Assembly (NCBI GenBank): GCA_031255075.1
Contig: JAIRTF010000101.1
Location: forward strand, 1 to 5,049
Length of the DNA: 5,049 nucleotides
Origin: Bifidobacteriaceae bacterium
GTDB lineage: Bacteria > Actinomycetota > Actinomycetes > Actinomycetales > WQXJ01
Direction: 5' to 3'
Both the position numbers and the translations under genes were made by a program. Of the stretch, positions 1-4,449 are shown piece by piece (the stretch's first letter is position 1; each line of letters opens with the position of its first letter). The notes under the pieces were generated by a model. It had not been told where the DNA came from. It was given only the letters and a program-made list of their open reading frames with translations, and searched no databases.

Positions 1-977
1 TGCGCGATGCGCTGGACGGCACATTGGTGGCGGACGTGGTCTCACCGAGCGGCGACCTAGCATTCGAAAACCAACGCGCCGTGACGCAGACCTACCTGGA
101 CGTCAACGGAGCTACTGCGCTGAGCTTGGCTGATGCGGCCCTGGACCTGCGCCTATCCAACCTTGCCGACACGTTCCAATATGAGCTGTCCGCCGTCACG
201 CCAGGTGCGCCCCTGCCTGCCTCGACCACGACCAGCAACACCGCCGCTGGGCTGACCGGATTCGGAGAGATTGTCTGGAGCTTGGCGGATCTGGGGAGTG
301 AAACTGAGAAGACTTTTATCTACAAAGTCACCCAGGCCGGTTCCGCTCCGGGCGTCACGAATGATCCAGACTCCGCCACCGGGAAGACGTTCCAAGTGAC
401 CATTTCCGCAGACCCAGAAGGCAGGATCACGCAAACCACCGACCCAACCGGGCTGCTGTTCATGTTCCAAAACACTTACAGTGCCGCGCCCGCGCGCCTC
501 ACAGTTGAAGCTGAAAAAGCTCTCCACGGCCGCACCCAGCGCGCCCAAGAATTCGAGTTTGAGCTAGAAGCTGTGGCGACCCACCAGACCGCCCGGAACA
601 ACGCGGATGGGACAGTAGTGTTCGCTGACCCGATCACCTTCGCCACCCCAGGCAACCAAGCCGCGATTCTCGAGGAAGTCCCAGGCGCCGACCCGGCCAT
701 CACCTACGACACGAAGACAACGGCCATCAACGTCTCCGCCCGCGACAACCTCAAAGGTCAAATCGCTCTGGAGACCGATGTCGGCCCGGAGCAGCTCACA
801 TTCAACAACACGTTGGTCACCGCGCCAGGTCCCAACCCGCCTGCCCCTAATCCCGATGGCCCCTTGCCGTTCACCGGTGGCAAGACCAGCACCGCCATGC
901 TTGCCCTGATCTGCCTGCTCCTGCTGGCCGGCTCGGCGGCCATCCGCTGGGCTAGCCGCCCCAAGCCGGTCCCGTAA
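1..977 (+). CDS. Sortase-anchored pilin-like surface protein with FctA/Spy0128-type repeats (5'-partial)
   Basis: The reading frame enters the window at base 3 and stays open to TAA at 975-977, so the true start is upstream; the TTG at 24 is only the first in-window start-like codon. Numbering residues from it: the tail of one repeat ends at FENQ (14-17), a second repeat spans about 30-152 and ends in FQNTY, and a third spans about 159-264 and ends in FNNTL. The F-x-N-T ending and the Y-x-V-T-(E/Q) strand are typical of streptococcal pilin isopeptide-linkage domains. A proline-rich linker (267-280) leads to LPFTG (281-285), a hydrophobic segment (about 288-307) and a short basic tail. The protein is therefore expected to be secreted, cut between T and G by sortase, and joined to the cell wall or a pilus. 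Repeat 3 keeps K165, E218 and N262 as a plausible Lys-Glu-Asn triad; repeat 2 does not. Whether it is a pilus subunit or a stand-alone adhesin cannot be decided without the N-terminus and a neighbouring sortase. Confidence 0.88.
   Translation, partial: RDALDGTLVADVVSPSGDLAFENQRAVTQTYLDVNGATALSLADAALDLRLSNLADTFQYELSAVTPGAPLPASTTTSNTAAGLTGFGEIVWSLADLGSETEKTFIYKVTQAGSAPGVTNDPDSATGKTFQVTISADPEGRITQTTDPTGLLFMFQNTYSAAPARLTVEAEKALHGRTQRAQEFEFELEAVATHQTARNNADGTVVFADPITFATPGNQAAILEEVPGADPAITYDTKTTAINVSARDNLKGQIALETDVGPEQLTFNNTLVTAPGPNPPAPNPDGPLPFTGGKTSTAMLALICLLLLAGSAAIRWASRPKPVP
864..974 (+). other. LPXTG-type cell-wall sorting signal (LPFTG, membrane helix, basic tail)
   Basis: LPFTGG is encoded from base 864. 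It is followed by about 20 mostly hydrophobic residues (TAMLALICLLLLAGSAAI) and a tail containing two arginines and a lysine. This three-part arrangement is the standard sortase substrate signal. The linker just before it is rich in Pro, Asn and Gly, as is usual for wall-spanning stalks. Confidence 0.93.
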
Positions 978-1019
978 ACCTGGGGCGCGGCATCGTGCAC
1001 CTTGGAGCTACCGGTCCGC

Positions 1020-1035
1020 TCGGGGAAACGCCCGA
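1020..1035. terminator. Possible weak terminator hairpin between convergent genes
   Basis: The 90-bp gap between the surface-protein stop (977) and the convergent MazF stop (1068) holds a 5-bp stem, TCGGG/CCCGA, around a 6-base loop (GAAACG). It is nested beside a wider 8-bp inverted repeat, CGGCATCG (988-995) with CGATGCCG (1033-1040); the two cannot form fully at once. There is no U-tract on either strand. Its position suggests a bidirectional terminator, but the structure is weak. Confidence 0.3.
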
Positions 1036-1067
1036 TGCCGGCCGCCTTTGAAGTTTGGTCTCTCTGG

Positions 1068-1445
1068 CTAGCGCAAGGGGGCGGGGAGCCCCAACACCAC
1101 CGCTAGGGCGCGGTCGATCTGTCGTTGCTCGGCGGCGGTGACACGGCCGATTCGCTTGGCCAAGCGGGAGGGGACCACACCGCGAACAGCATCAGACAGG
1201 GCAGCGGAGGCGTGCTCCAGCCCGGAGGCCGTCGTGGCGGCAACCCCGGGAGACAGAATGGATGCGGAAGAAGACGCGGACAGCGGCACCACACTGACCC
1301 GGTCCCGCGGGGACCCGGTCCAAGTCAGAGCGGTTGAGACCACCACCGCAGGCCGGGTCTTGCCAAGTTCCCCCGGGCGGCCAGAGCCCAGAACCGTCAA
1401 CCAGATTTCGCCCCGCTCTGGGGGTTCAGTCGGGGAGCTCGTCAT
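1068..1445 (-). CDS. mazF: MazF/PemK-family endoribonuclease toxin
   Basis: A 125-residue protein matching the MazF/PemK family in length and order of motifs: RGEIWLT (11-17) opens the first strand, GKTRPAVVVS (28-37) forms the characteristic next strand, VVPLSAS (52-58) is the segment that usually reads V-x-P-(L/I)-T/S, and RLAKRIGRV (94-102) precedes a C-terminal helix ending LGL. Family members are sequence-specific RNases that cut mRNA or other RNAs and are held inactive by a cognate antitoxin. The ATG at 1445 lies inside the antitoxin gene and overlaps its last 20 bases in another frame. A strong ribosome-binding site (GGGAGGG) sits 8 bases upstream, supporting this start and translational coupling. 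S56 stands where many homologues have Thr; otherwise nothing suggests inactivation. The cleavage specificity cannot be read from sequence. Confidence 0.9.
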   Translation of the reverse strand: MTSSPTEPPERGEIWLTVLGSGRPGELGKTRPAVVVSTALTWTGSPRDRVSVVPLSASSSASILSPGVAATTASGLEHASAALSDAVRGVVPSRLAKRIGRVTAAEQRQIDRALAVVLGLPAPLR

Positions 1446-1680
1446 CCGCCAGGCCCTCCCACTCGTCCAGTTCGGCCCGGAACTCCGGGTCTTCCAAGGC
1501 CTTCAGTCGAGATTCACGGAACTCCCGGCCGGCACGTTCGCGCCACGCGGCATCGGCCAAAGAATCGACGTACTCAACCAAGCTCAGGCCCCTGTGTGAG
1601 GCCTCCGCCGCCAAGACGCGCTTCGCGCGGGTGGACACCCTCATGGTGGTAGAACCCGACCCGGCTGTGGTTACACTCAT
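1426..1680 (-). CDS. mazE: Ribbon-helix-helix antitoxin of the MazEF-type pair
   Basis: An 84-residue protein directly upstream of and overlapping mazF. Residues about 11-47 (TTMRVSTRAK, then a helix, a GLSLVEYV turn and a second helix LADAAWRER) look like a ribbon-helix-helix DNA-binding fold of the kind used by mycobacterial MazE-type antitoxins, rather than the AbrB fold of E. coli MazE. The C-terminal part (about 60-84) is very acidic (EDPEFRAELDEWEGLADDELPD-like composition), as expected of the flexible segment that wraps the toxin. Start choice: ATG at 1680 has a TATTCT hexamer exactly six bases upstream and no Shine-Dalgarno, fitting a leaderless transcript. ATG at 1644 (residue 13) is an alternative that keeps the whole DNA-binding fold. 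The open frame continues upstream to 1833, but that extension reads through the promoter region and has no antitoxin-like features. Confidence 0.82.
   Translation of the reverse strand: MSVTTAGSGSTTMRVSTRAKRVLAAEASHRGLSLVEYVDSLADAAWRERAGREFRESRLKALEDPEFRAELDEWEGLADDELPD
1454..1460 (-). promoter_or_regulatory. Ribosome-binding site of mazF inside the antitoxin gene
   Basis: GGGAGGG on the minus strand, 8 bases before the mazF ATG. It lies within the antitoxin coding sequence, so toxin translation can start on the same transcript as the antitoxin ends. It fixes the choice of start at 1445. Confidence 0.7.
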
Positions 1681-1686
1681 GTATAC

Positions 1687-1692
1687 AGAATA
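1687..1692 (-). promoter_or_regulatory. Leaderless-type -10 element of the mazEF unit
   Basis: TATTCT on the minus strand with GTATAC between it and the ATG at 1680, placing the expected transcription start on the A of the start codon. No Shine-Dalgarno is present. An alternative promoter is TTGGCA (1709-1704) with an 18-bp spacer to TATACA (1685-1680), which would overlap the ATG and favour the downstream start at 1644. Confidence 0.5.
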
Positions 1693-1695
1693 GCT

Positions 1696-1717
1696 AACTG
1701 TTGTGCCAACTGAACAG
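1696..1717. promoter_or_regulatory. Candidate mazEF operator
   Basis: Just upstream of the -10, AACTG occurs at 1696-1700 and again at 1708-1712, a 12-bp period. The same stretch contains GTTG-TGC-CAAC (1700-1710) and an outer inverted pair CTGTT (1698-1702)/AACAG (1713-1717). Ribbon-helix-helix antitoxins commonly bind short repeats over their own promoters, so this is a plausible autoregulatory site. An 8-bp palindrome TGTATACA (1680-1687) between the -10 and the ATG may be another half of it. This is inferred from position and symmetry only. Confidence 0.35.
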
Positions 1718-1744
1718 TGCCGCCGGCGCCGCCTTGGTTCGGCA
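1718..1744 (-). terminator. Possible weak hairpin after vapC
   Basis: The 88-bp gap between the vapC stop and the mazE start contains TGCCG (1718-1722) and CGGCA (1740-1744), flanking a GC-rich interior with CCGGCGCC. A stem could form in the transcript leaving vapC, but there is no U-tract, and the element lies next to the mazEF promoter. Low certainty. Confidence 0.22.
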
Positions 1745-1768
1745 GTGCGAGAATGGCCCGCTTGACCC

Positions 1769-2218
1769 TCAGGGGGTTCCAGCGGAGGGACGGTCTCCGT
1801 CCGGATCCCAAGGATTGACAACAGGTAGACCAAAGCGAGCGAAGTCGGTGACGTTCCGGGTGGCGATAGCTGCGTTCAGCGACGCCGCAGTCGCGCCGAT
1901 CAGTGCGTCGGCGAACGGCGCCGGATCAGGCACATGGTAGGCAGCGGCCGCCGAGGCTATGGGGCGCGTCACGTCAATGATCCGGCCTTCGAAGGCCTGA
2001 GCCAAGTCCGCCAACCAGGTGGAATACACCAGTGCGCGCGTTGGATCCTTTCTGGCCGTGAGCAAGCAGCCAACCTCAATTTCGTGAAGTGTGACAACCG
2101 AGAGGTAAGCCTGGCTGAGAGAGATTGCCTCTGCCCAGGCCGCAAAGGCAGGGTCGGCTTTGCCGGTCCTGGCGCGCCGCAGCTCTGAGGCCACAACTGT
2201 GTCCAGCACTAGCCTCAC
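1769..2218 (-). CDS. vapC: VapC/FitB-type PIN-domain ribonuclease toxin
   Basis: A 149-residue PIN-domain protein, the usual VapC size. The acidic metal-binding set can be placed: D6 in the N-terminal strand (LVLDT), E46 in TLHEIEVG, D104 in PFADALIGATA, and D125 in TRNVTDF; the last motif with preceding T-R-N is typical of FitB-like PIN toxins. Such proteins cleave specific RNAs with Mg2+ or Mn2+ and are neutralised by the partner antitoxin. Translation starts at GTG 2218, which overlaps the antitoxin stop in a GTGA arrangement, so the two are almost certainly co-translated. The oddity is the first motif: most relatives read D-T-N, here it is D-T-V (V8), while the metal ligand D6 remains. 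Activity is likely but not certain. The final residues after the NPWD motif are a short Pro/Gly/Asp-rich tail. Confidence 0.92.
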   Translation of the reverse strand: MRLVLDTVVASELRRARTGKADPAFAAWAEAISLSQAYLSVVTLHEIEVGCLLTARKDPTRALVYSTWLADLAQAFEGRIIDVTRPIASAAAAYHVPDPAPFADALIGATAASLNAAIATRNVTDFARFGLPVVNPWDPDGDRPSAGTP

Positions 2219-2460
2219 GGCAGTTCCTTGGGACGGTCAGACGAACGCACGTAGGGAGTCTCAATGTCTGCCAATTCTTCTGGTCCCGACAAATCTGCCA
2301 GTACTGCGGCATCGCTCCACCGCGAAGCGCGTGCCACTGCATCCACCAGGATCAGCCGTGCTTCTGCCTCCATCGACCGATTCCGCGCGGCGGCGGCCTT
2401 CTTGAGTCCTGCATACGTGTCCTCTGGCAGCGACCGAACTGTCAGCGTGCGTGTGCCCAT
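2215..2460 (-). CDS. vapB: VapB/FitA-type ribbon-helix-helix antitoxin
   Basis: An 81-residue protein. Residues 4-44 carry a FitA-like ribbon-helix-helix: beta strand RTLTVRSLP, first helix EDTYAGLKKAAAARN, then the signature RSMEAEARLIL, closely resembling the R-S-M-E-A-E motif of FitA/VapB antitoxins. Residues about 47-81 should be the toxin-binding arm, containing a W-S-D and an acidic P-E-E-L-A-D-I-E stretch. It would bind its promoter as a dimer or as a complex with VapC and neutralise the PIN toxin. ATG 2460 is chosen because AGGAGGTGA lies seven to eight bases upstream; the longer open frame to 2541 would translate through that site and the operator repeats. The stop overlaps the vapC start by four bases. 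Confidence 0.9.
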   Translation of the reverse strand: MGTRTLTVRSLPEDTYAGLKKAAAARNRSMEAEARLILVDAVARASRWSDAAVLADLSGPEELADIETPYVRSSDRPKELP

Positions 2461-2464
2461 GGGG

Positions 2465-2473
2465 TCACCTCCT
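2465..2473 (-). promoter_or_regulatory. Near-perfect Shine-Dalgarno of vapB
   Basis: AGGAGGTGA on the minus strand, matching the anti-Shine-Dalgarno end of 16S rRNA over nine bases, with CCCC before the ATG. It fixes the vapB start and contrasts with the other unit-leading genes of the window, which lack such a site. It implies that antitoxin synthesis from the vapBC message is efficient. Confidence 0.85.
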
Positions 2474-2477
2474 AGTC

Positions 2478-2509
2478 TGCTAGCAGTTGTGCTAGCACAA
2501 ATGCTAGCA
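2478..2509. repeat. Three TGCTAGCA palindromic repeats at 12-bp period, likely vapBC operator
   Basis: Exact copies of the 8-bp palindrome TGCTAGCA begin at 2478, 2490 and 2502, so the period is exactly 12 bp. The middle copy sits in a longer perfect palindrome, TTGTGCTAGCACAA (2487-2500). The array lies immediately upstream of the vapB ribosome-binding site, where VapB-type proteins bind to repress their own operon. Regular spacing suggests side-by-side binding of several ribbon-helix-helix dimers. A TAGCAT hexamer (minus strand, within the third copy) could be the -10 box, which would put the operator over the promoter. Confidence 0.8.
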
Positions 2510-2531
2510 CGATAGCCCCAGCTAAGCCCCA

Positions 2532-2553
2532 AGGGCATCAACGTTGATGCCCT
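2532..2553. terminator. Perfect 22-bp palindrome: terminator hairpin or LacI-family-like operator
   Basis: Eleven-base arms AGGGCATCAAC/GTTGATGCCCT meet with no spacer, giving a perfect palindrome 13 bp after the stop of the membrane-protein gene. As RNA on the minus strand it folds to a 9-bp stem with an ACGU loop, but only UGGGGC follows, with no U-tract, so it is at best a U-less terminator. The centre CAACGTTG also resembles the core of LacI/PurR-family operators, so a DNA-binding role is an alternative. Confidence 0.5.
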
Positions 2554-2566
2554 CCATGGAACAGGA

Positions 2567-3016
2567 TCAGCGGCGTCTTAGGTGGGTGGCCAGGTAGATC
2601 ATGCCCGCCATTATCAGGGGTGCTCGCCAGTGGTTGCGCGCTGACAAGTTGTTGGCGCCTGGGTGGGTGATGTCATAAACCCACAGGCCGACCAAGACGG
2701 CCATAACCGCAAGGATGATCAGAATGAGGATGACCTTCGTTATGTAGTACGGCAGGGATTCGGAGTAAGTCTTGGCAGGGATGCGCTGGTAGCTGCTGCT
2801 GCCTCTGGGCGCTTGGAGAGGTAGGCCGCCATAGGGGGTGATGTTCCTGGGCGCATTCCAGTCGCTGGGCCATTGGCTTACCAAGCCTTGGTCCTGGGCG
2901 GGGCTCCATTGGAAGGCGGAGTTGTTCGCCAGGTTCGGCAGTTGGCCCGGCGGCGGGATTGGCTCCCACGGCTGCGGATCTGGGGGAACTTGGGGATGGG
3001 GGATCCCTGCACTCAT
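2567..3016 (-). CDS. Small membrane protein with proline-rich N-terminus, function unknown
   Basis: 149 residues with no family I recognise. Residues 1-80 are hydrophilic and rich in Pro, Gln, Asn and Trp (for example PQPWEPIPPPGQLP at 14-27), with no signal peptide, and are likely disordered. A strongly hydrophobic helix follows (about 91-114, ITKVILILIILAVMAVLVGLW) and then a shorter one (about 131-146, APLIMAGMIYLATHL) ending in three arginines. Two helices with a basic end suggest N- and C-termini both in the cytoplasm. Actinobacteria encode many such proline-rich-tail membrane proteins, some linked to envelope or division functions, but nothing here shows that. ATG 3016 is preceded by TAGGAT exactly six bases upstream (leaderless type); the AGGA within it could alternatively act as a weak ribosome-binding site. 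Flanking hairpins suggest a single-gene transcription unit. Confidence 0.75.
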   Translation of the reverse strand: MSAGIPHPQVPPDPQPWEPIPPPGQLPNLANNSAFQWSPAQDQGLVSQWPSDWNAPRNITPYGGLPLQAPRGSSSYQRIPAKTYSESLPYYITKVILILIILAVMAVLVGLWVYDITHPGANNLSARNHWRAPLIMAGMIYLATHLRRR

Positions 3017-3022
3017 GCCGTC

Positions 3023-3028
3023 ATCCTA
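3023..3028 (-). promoter_or_regulatory. Leaderless-type -10 element of the membrane-protein gene
   Basis: TAGGAT on the minus strand, followed by GACGGC and ATG 3016. The spacing to the start codon is identical to that of three other genes here. No convincing -35 is seen; the region upstream instead holds the TGAGGC motif cluster. Confidence 0.45.
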
Positions 3029-3146
3029 GCCTCAACGCCCCAATTTGATTCGCCTCAAGTTCATCCATCGCCCCCTTGTCGCCGCCTCAAGTCTGAGGCA
3101 ATGCCATCGAACGGGTTCAACGAAACCTCAGACAGGAGGCTGAGGC
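3029..3146. repeat. Cluster of TGAGGC motifs in both orientations upstream of the membrane-protein gene
   Basis: GCCTCA (minus-strand TGAGGC) occurs at 3029-3034, 3052-3057 and 3084-3089, each followed by A. TGAGGC on the plus strand occurs at 3094-3099 and 3141-3146. A longer direct repeat CGCCTCAAGT is at 3051-3060 and 3083-3092. Two pairs face each other: GCCTCA-AGTC-TGAGGC (3084-3099), and CCTCAG (3126-3131) with CTGAGG (3140-3145). No gene fits this 151-bp gap, so the array may bind a regulator of the gene starting at 3016. The protein that would bind is unknown. Confidence 0.45.
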
Positions 3147-3160
3147 TGAAGTGGCCCGCT

Positions 3161-3180
3161 GGCCTGGTTAGAACCAGGCC
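3161..3180 (-). terminator. Hairpin containing the glycerate kinase stop codon
   Basis: GGCCTGGTT (3161-3169) and AACCAGGCC (3172-3180) are perfect 9-bp arms separated by two bases; in RNA this is an 8-bp stem with a 4-base loop. The TAA stop (3168-3170) lies at the loop. Strong GC pairing and location argue for a terminator, although no U-tract follows on the minus strand, as is common in high-GC actinobacteria. Confidence 0.6.
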
Positions 3181-4280
3181 TGGACTAGTTGGCGCGTAGC
3201 CCTCCTCAGGAGAGAGTCCGCATTGCGCATGGCTTCGGCCGGGGTGGTCGCCAGGCCGGCCAGGGGATAGACGGCCGAAAGGCCCAGTTCAGCCAGTTGG
3301 GGTTGGGTCAGAGTGCACTGGCCGCAGACGGCCACCACCGGCACACCCTGGGCAGCGGCGCAGACACCGGCCACGGCCTTGCCCATCAGGTCCTGGCGGT
3401 CAATGCAACCCGCACCAGTGACAATCAAAGACGCGCCGGCCAACAACTCGCCAAAGCGACCCAGTTCCAAGATCAAAGCCACCCCGGGCAGAGTCCGGGC
3501 GCCAAGGGCGCTGAGGGCCGCGAAACCGGTGCCGCCGGCGGCGCCCGCGCCGGGCTGATCACGGCAGTCCTGACCGCAAGCGGCGGCCAACACGTCAGCC
3601 CAGTGGGACATGTTGTGCTCAACGCGGCGCGCGGCATCGGCCAAGAGACCCTTTTGCGGGCCGTAGACGGACACGGCACCTTCCGGACCCAACAGCGGGT
3701 TGGAGACGTCGCAAGCCAAGACGATCTCCCGGCCGGCCAGAACCTCACGCACCGGTGCCAGATCAATCGCTTCGATGGCGCCTAGGCTGCGGGCACCTGG
3801 AGTCACCAGGCAGCCGTTCTTGTCCAGCAGTTTGGCGCCCAAACCGGCCAAGAGTCCTGCGCCGCCATCAGTACTGGCGGAACCGCCTAGTCCCACCACC
3901 AGAGACTCGGTAGAAGGATCCGCCAAGGCGGTGGCCATGACGCGGCCAAGGCCCACGGTGGAAGAATCCAGCGGTGCCAGCTTCCCGCCGGGCAAGCGCA
4001 TCATGCCGCAAGCATCTGCCAGTTCAACCACGCTGGTAGAACCGGACCTGGCGTAGCGGGTGGAAACCGGTTCGCCAGTGGGCCCAGGCACCACCACTGG
4101 TACGGATTCGAAGCCGAACTCTTCAACAGCGTCAAGGGTGCCCTCACCCCCATCTGCCAGCGGGAAACCCACTGACTCCAGCCCGGCGCCGGCCAATGTC
4201 TCAGACACCGCCCGCCGGGCCGCCGCACCCGTCAACGAGCCCTTGAACTTGTCAACGGCCACAATCACCTTCGCGCTCAC
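3168..4280 (-). CDS. glxK: Glycerate kinase, class II (GarK/GlxK family)
   Basis: A 370-residue cytoplasmic kinase of the usual family length, phosphorylating D-glycerate with ATP (2-phosphoglycerate in the GarK/GlxK class) and so feeding glyoxylate- or sugar-acid-derived carbon into glycolysis. With GTG 4280 as residue 1, the motifs are: DKFKGSL (10-16), ADGGEGT (42-48), GLGGSASTDGGAG (130-142), CDVSNPLLG (190-198), VYGPQKG (205-211), GAGAAGGTGFA (244-254) and TGAGCIDRQDLMGKA (288-302). The last normally reads T-G-E-G-R-x-D-x-Q-(T/S); here Glu is Ala and Arg is Cys. GTG 4280 is chosen because homologues begin right at the K-V-I-V-A-x-D-K-F-K-G strand and a TATGCT box sits six bases upstream. 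The frame stays open to an ATG at 4349, but the 23 extra residues have no family counterpart and no ribosome-binding site. No glyoxylate-pathway or transporter genes are adjacent, so its role is inferred from family only. Confidence 0.92.
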   Translation of the reverse strand: MSAKVIVAVDKFKGSLTGAAARRAVSETLAGAGLESVGFPLADGGEGTLDAVEEFGFESVPVVVPGPTGEPVSTRYARSGSTSVVELADACGMMRLPGGKLAPLDSSTVGLGRVMATALADPSTESLVVGLGGSASTDGGAGLLAGLGAKLLDKNGCLVTPGARSLGAIEAIDLAPVREVLAGREIVLACDVSNPLLGPEGAVSVYGPQKGLLADAARRVEHNMSHWADVLAAACGQDCRDQPGAGAAGGTGFAALSALGARTLPGVALILELGRFGELLAGASLIVTGAGCIDRQDLMGKAVAGVCAAAQGVPVVAVCGQCTLTQPQLAELGLSAVYPLAGLATTPAEAMRNADSLLRRATRQLVQAWF

Positions 4281-4286
4281 GTCAGC

Positions 4287-4292
4287 AGCATA
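4287..4292 (-). promoter_or_regulatory. Leaderless-type -10 element of the glycerate kinase gene
   Basis: TATGCT on the minus strand, then GCTGAC, then GTG 4280. The position predicts transcription starting at the G of the start codon. No Shine-Dalgarno is present. The -35 region is poor (TTCTGG with an 18-bp spacer is the nearest). The rest of the 169-bp gap to the next gene (4293-4449) shows only a 5-bp stem GCCTT/AAGGC at 4401-4417 and nothing else I can support. Confidence 0.5.
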
Positions 4293-4449
4293 AGCCGGCC
4301 CGCCGCAACCCCAGAACGCGGCCGCTGTGGCGTTGCCCGGTTGGGTCATAACGCTGGTCGGTCTGCCTTTTCGACAAGCAGCGCCGCGCGTCTCAACAGG
4401 GCCTTCGCCGCAAAGGCGCGGACCTGGCTGGCACTTCCCGAATCAGGAG

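Noticed and set aside
951..1072. GCTAGC at 951-956 and 1067-1072, matching the core of the vapB operator repeats
   Set aside because: These are isolated 6-mers inside coding ends without the TGCTAGCA unit or 12-bp spacing; they look like background.
1138..1599. A 153-codon plus-strand open frame over mazEF
   Set aside because: It is antisense to two well-supported overlapping toxin-antitoxin genes, and its translation resembles no protein family.
1681..1833. Extension of the MazE-type antitoxin to 1833, overlapping the end of vapC
   Set aside because: The added segment runs through the vapC stop and the promoter-like region, and contains an arginine-rich stretch unlike antitoxins.
2461..2541. 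Longer N-terminus for the VapB antitoxin starting at 2541
   Set aside because: It would translate through the operator repeats and the excellent Shine-Dalgarno at 2465-2473, and the added residues do not resemble antitoxin N-termini.
3189..3785. A 198-codon open frame on the plus strand across the glycerate kinase gene
   Set aside because: It lies antisense to a gene whose protein has all the family motifs. Its translation is low-complexity Gly/Ala/Gln/Arg sequence with no recognisable domain; long antisense frames are usual in GC-rich DNA.
4281..4349. Upstream ATG start (4349) for glycerate kinase
   Set aside because: The 23 added residues precede the conserved first strand, are not seen in the family, and have no ribosome-binding site, whereas GTG 4280 has a well-placed -10.
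4401..4417. GCCTT/AAGGC inverted repeat after the nucleotidyltransferase gene
   Set aside because: Only a 5-bp stem with a 7-base loop and no U-tract; too weak to call a terminator.
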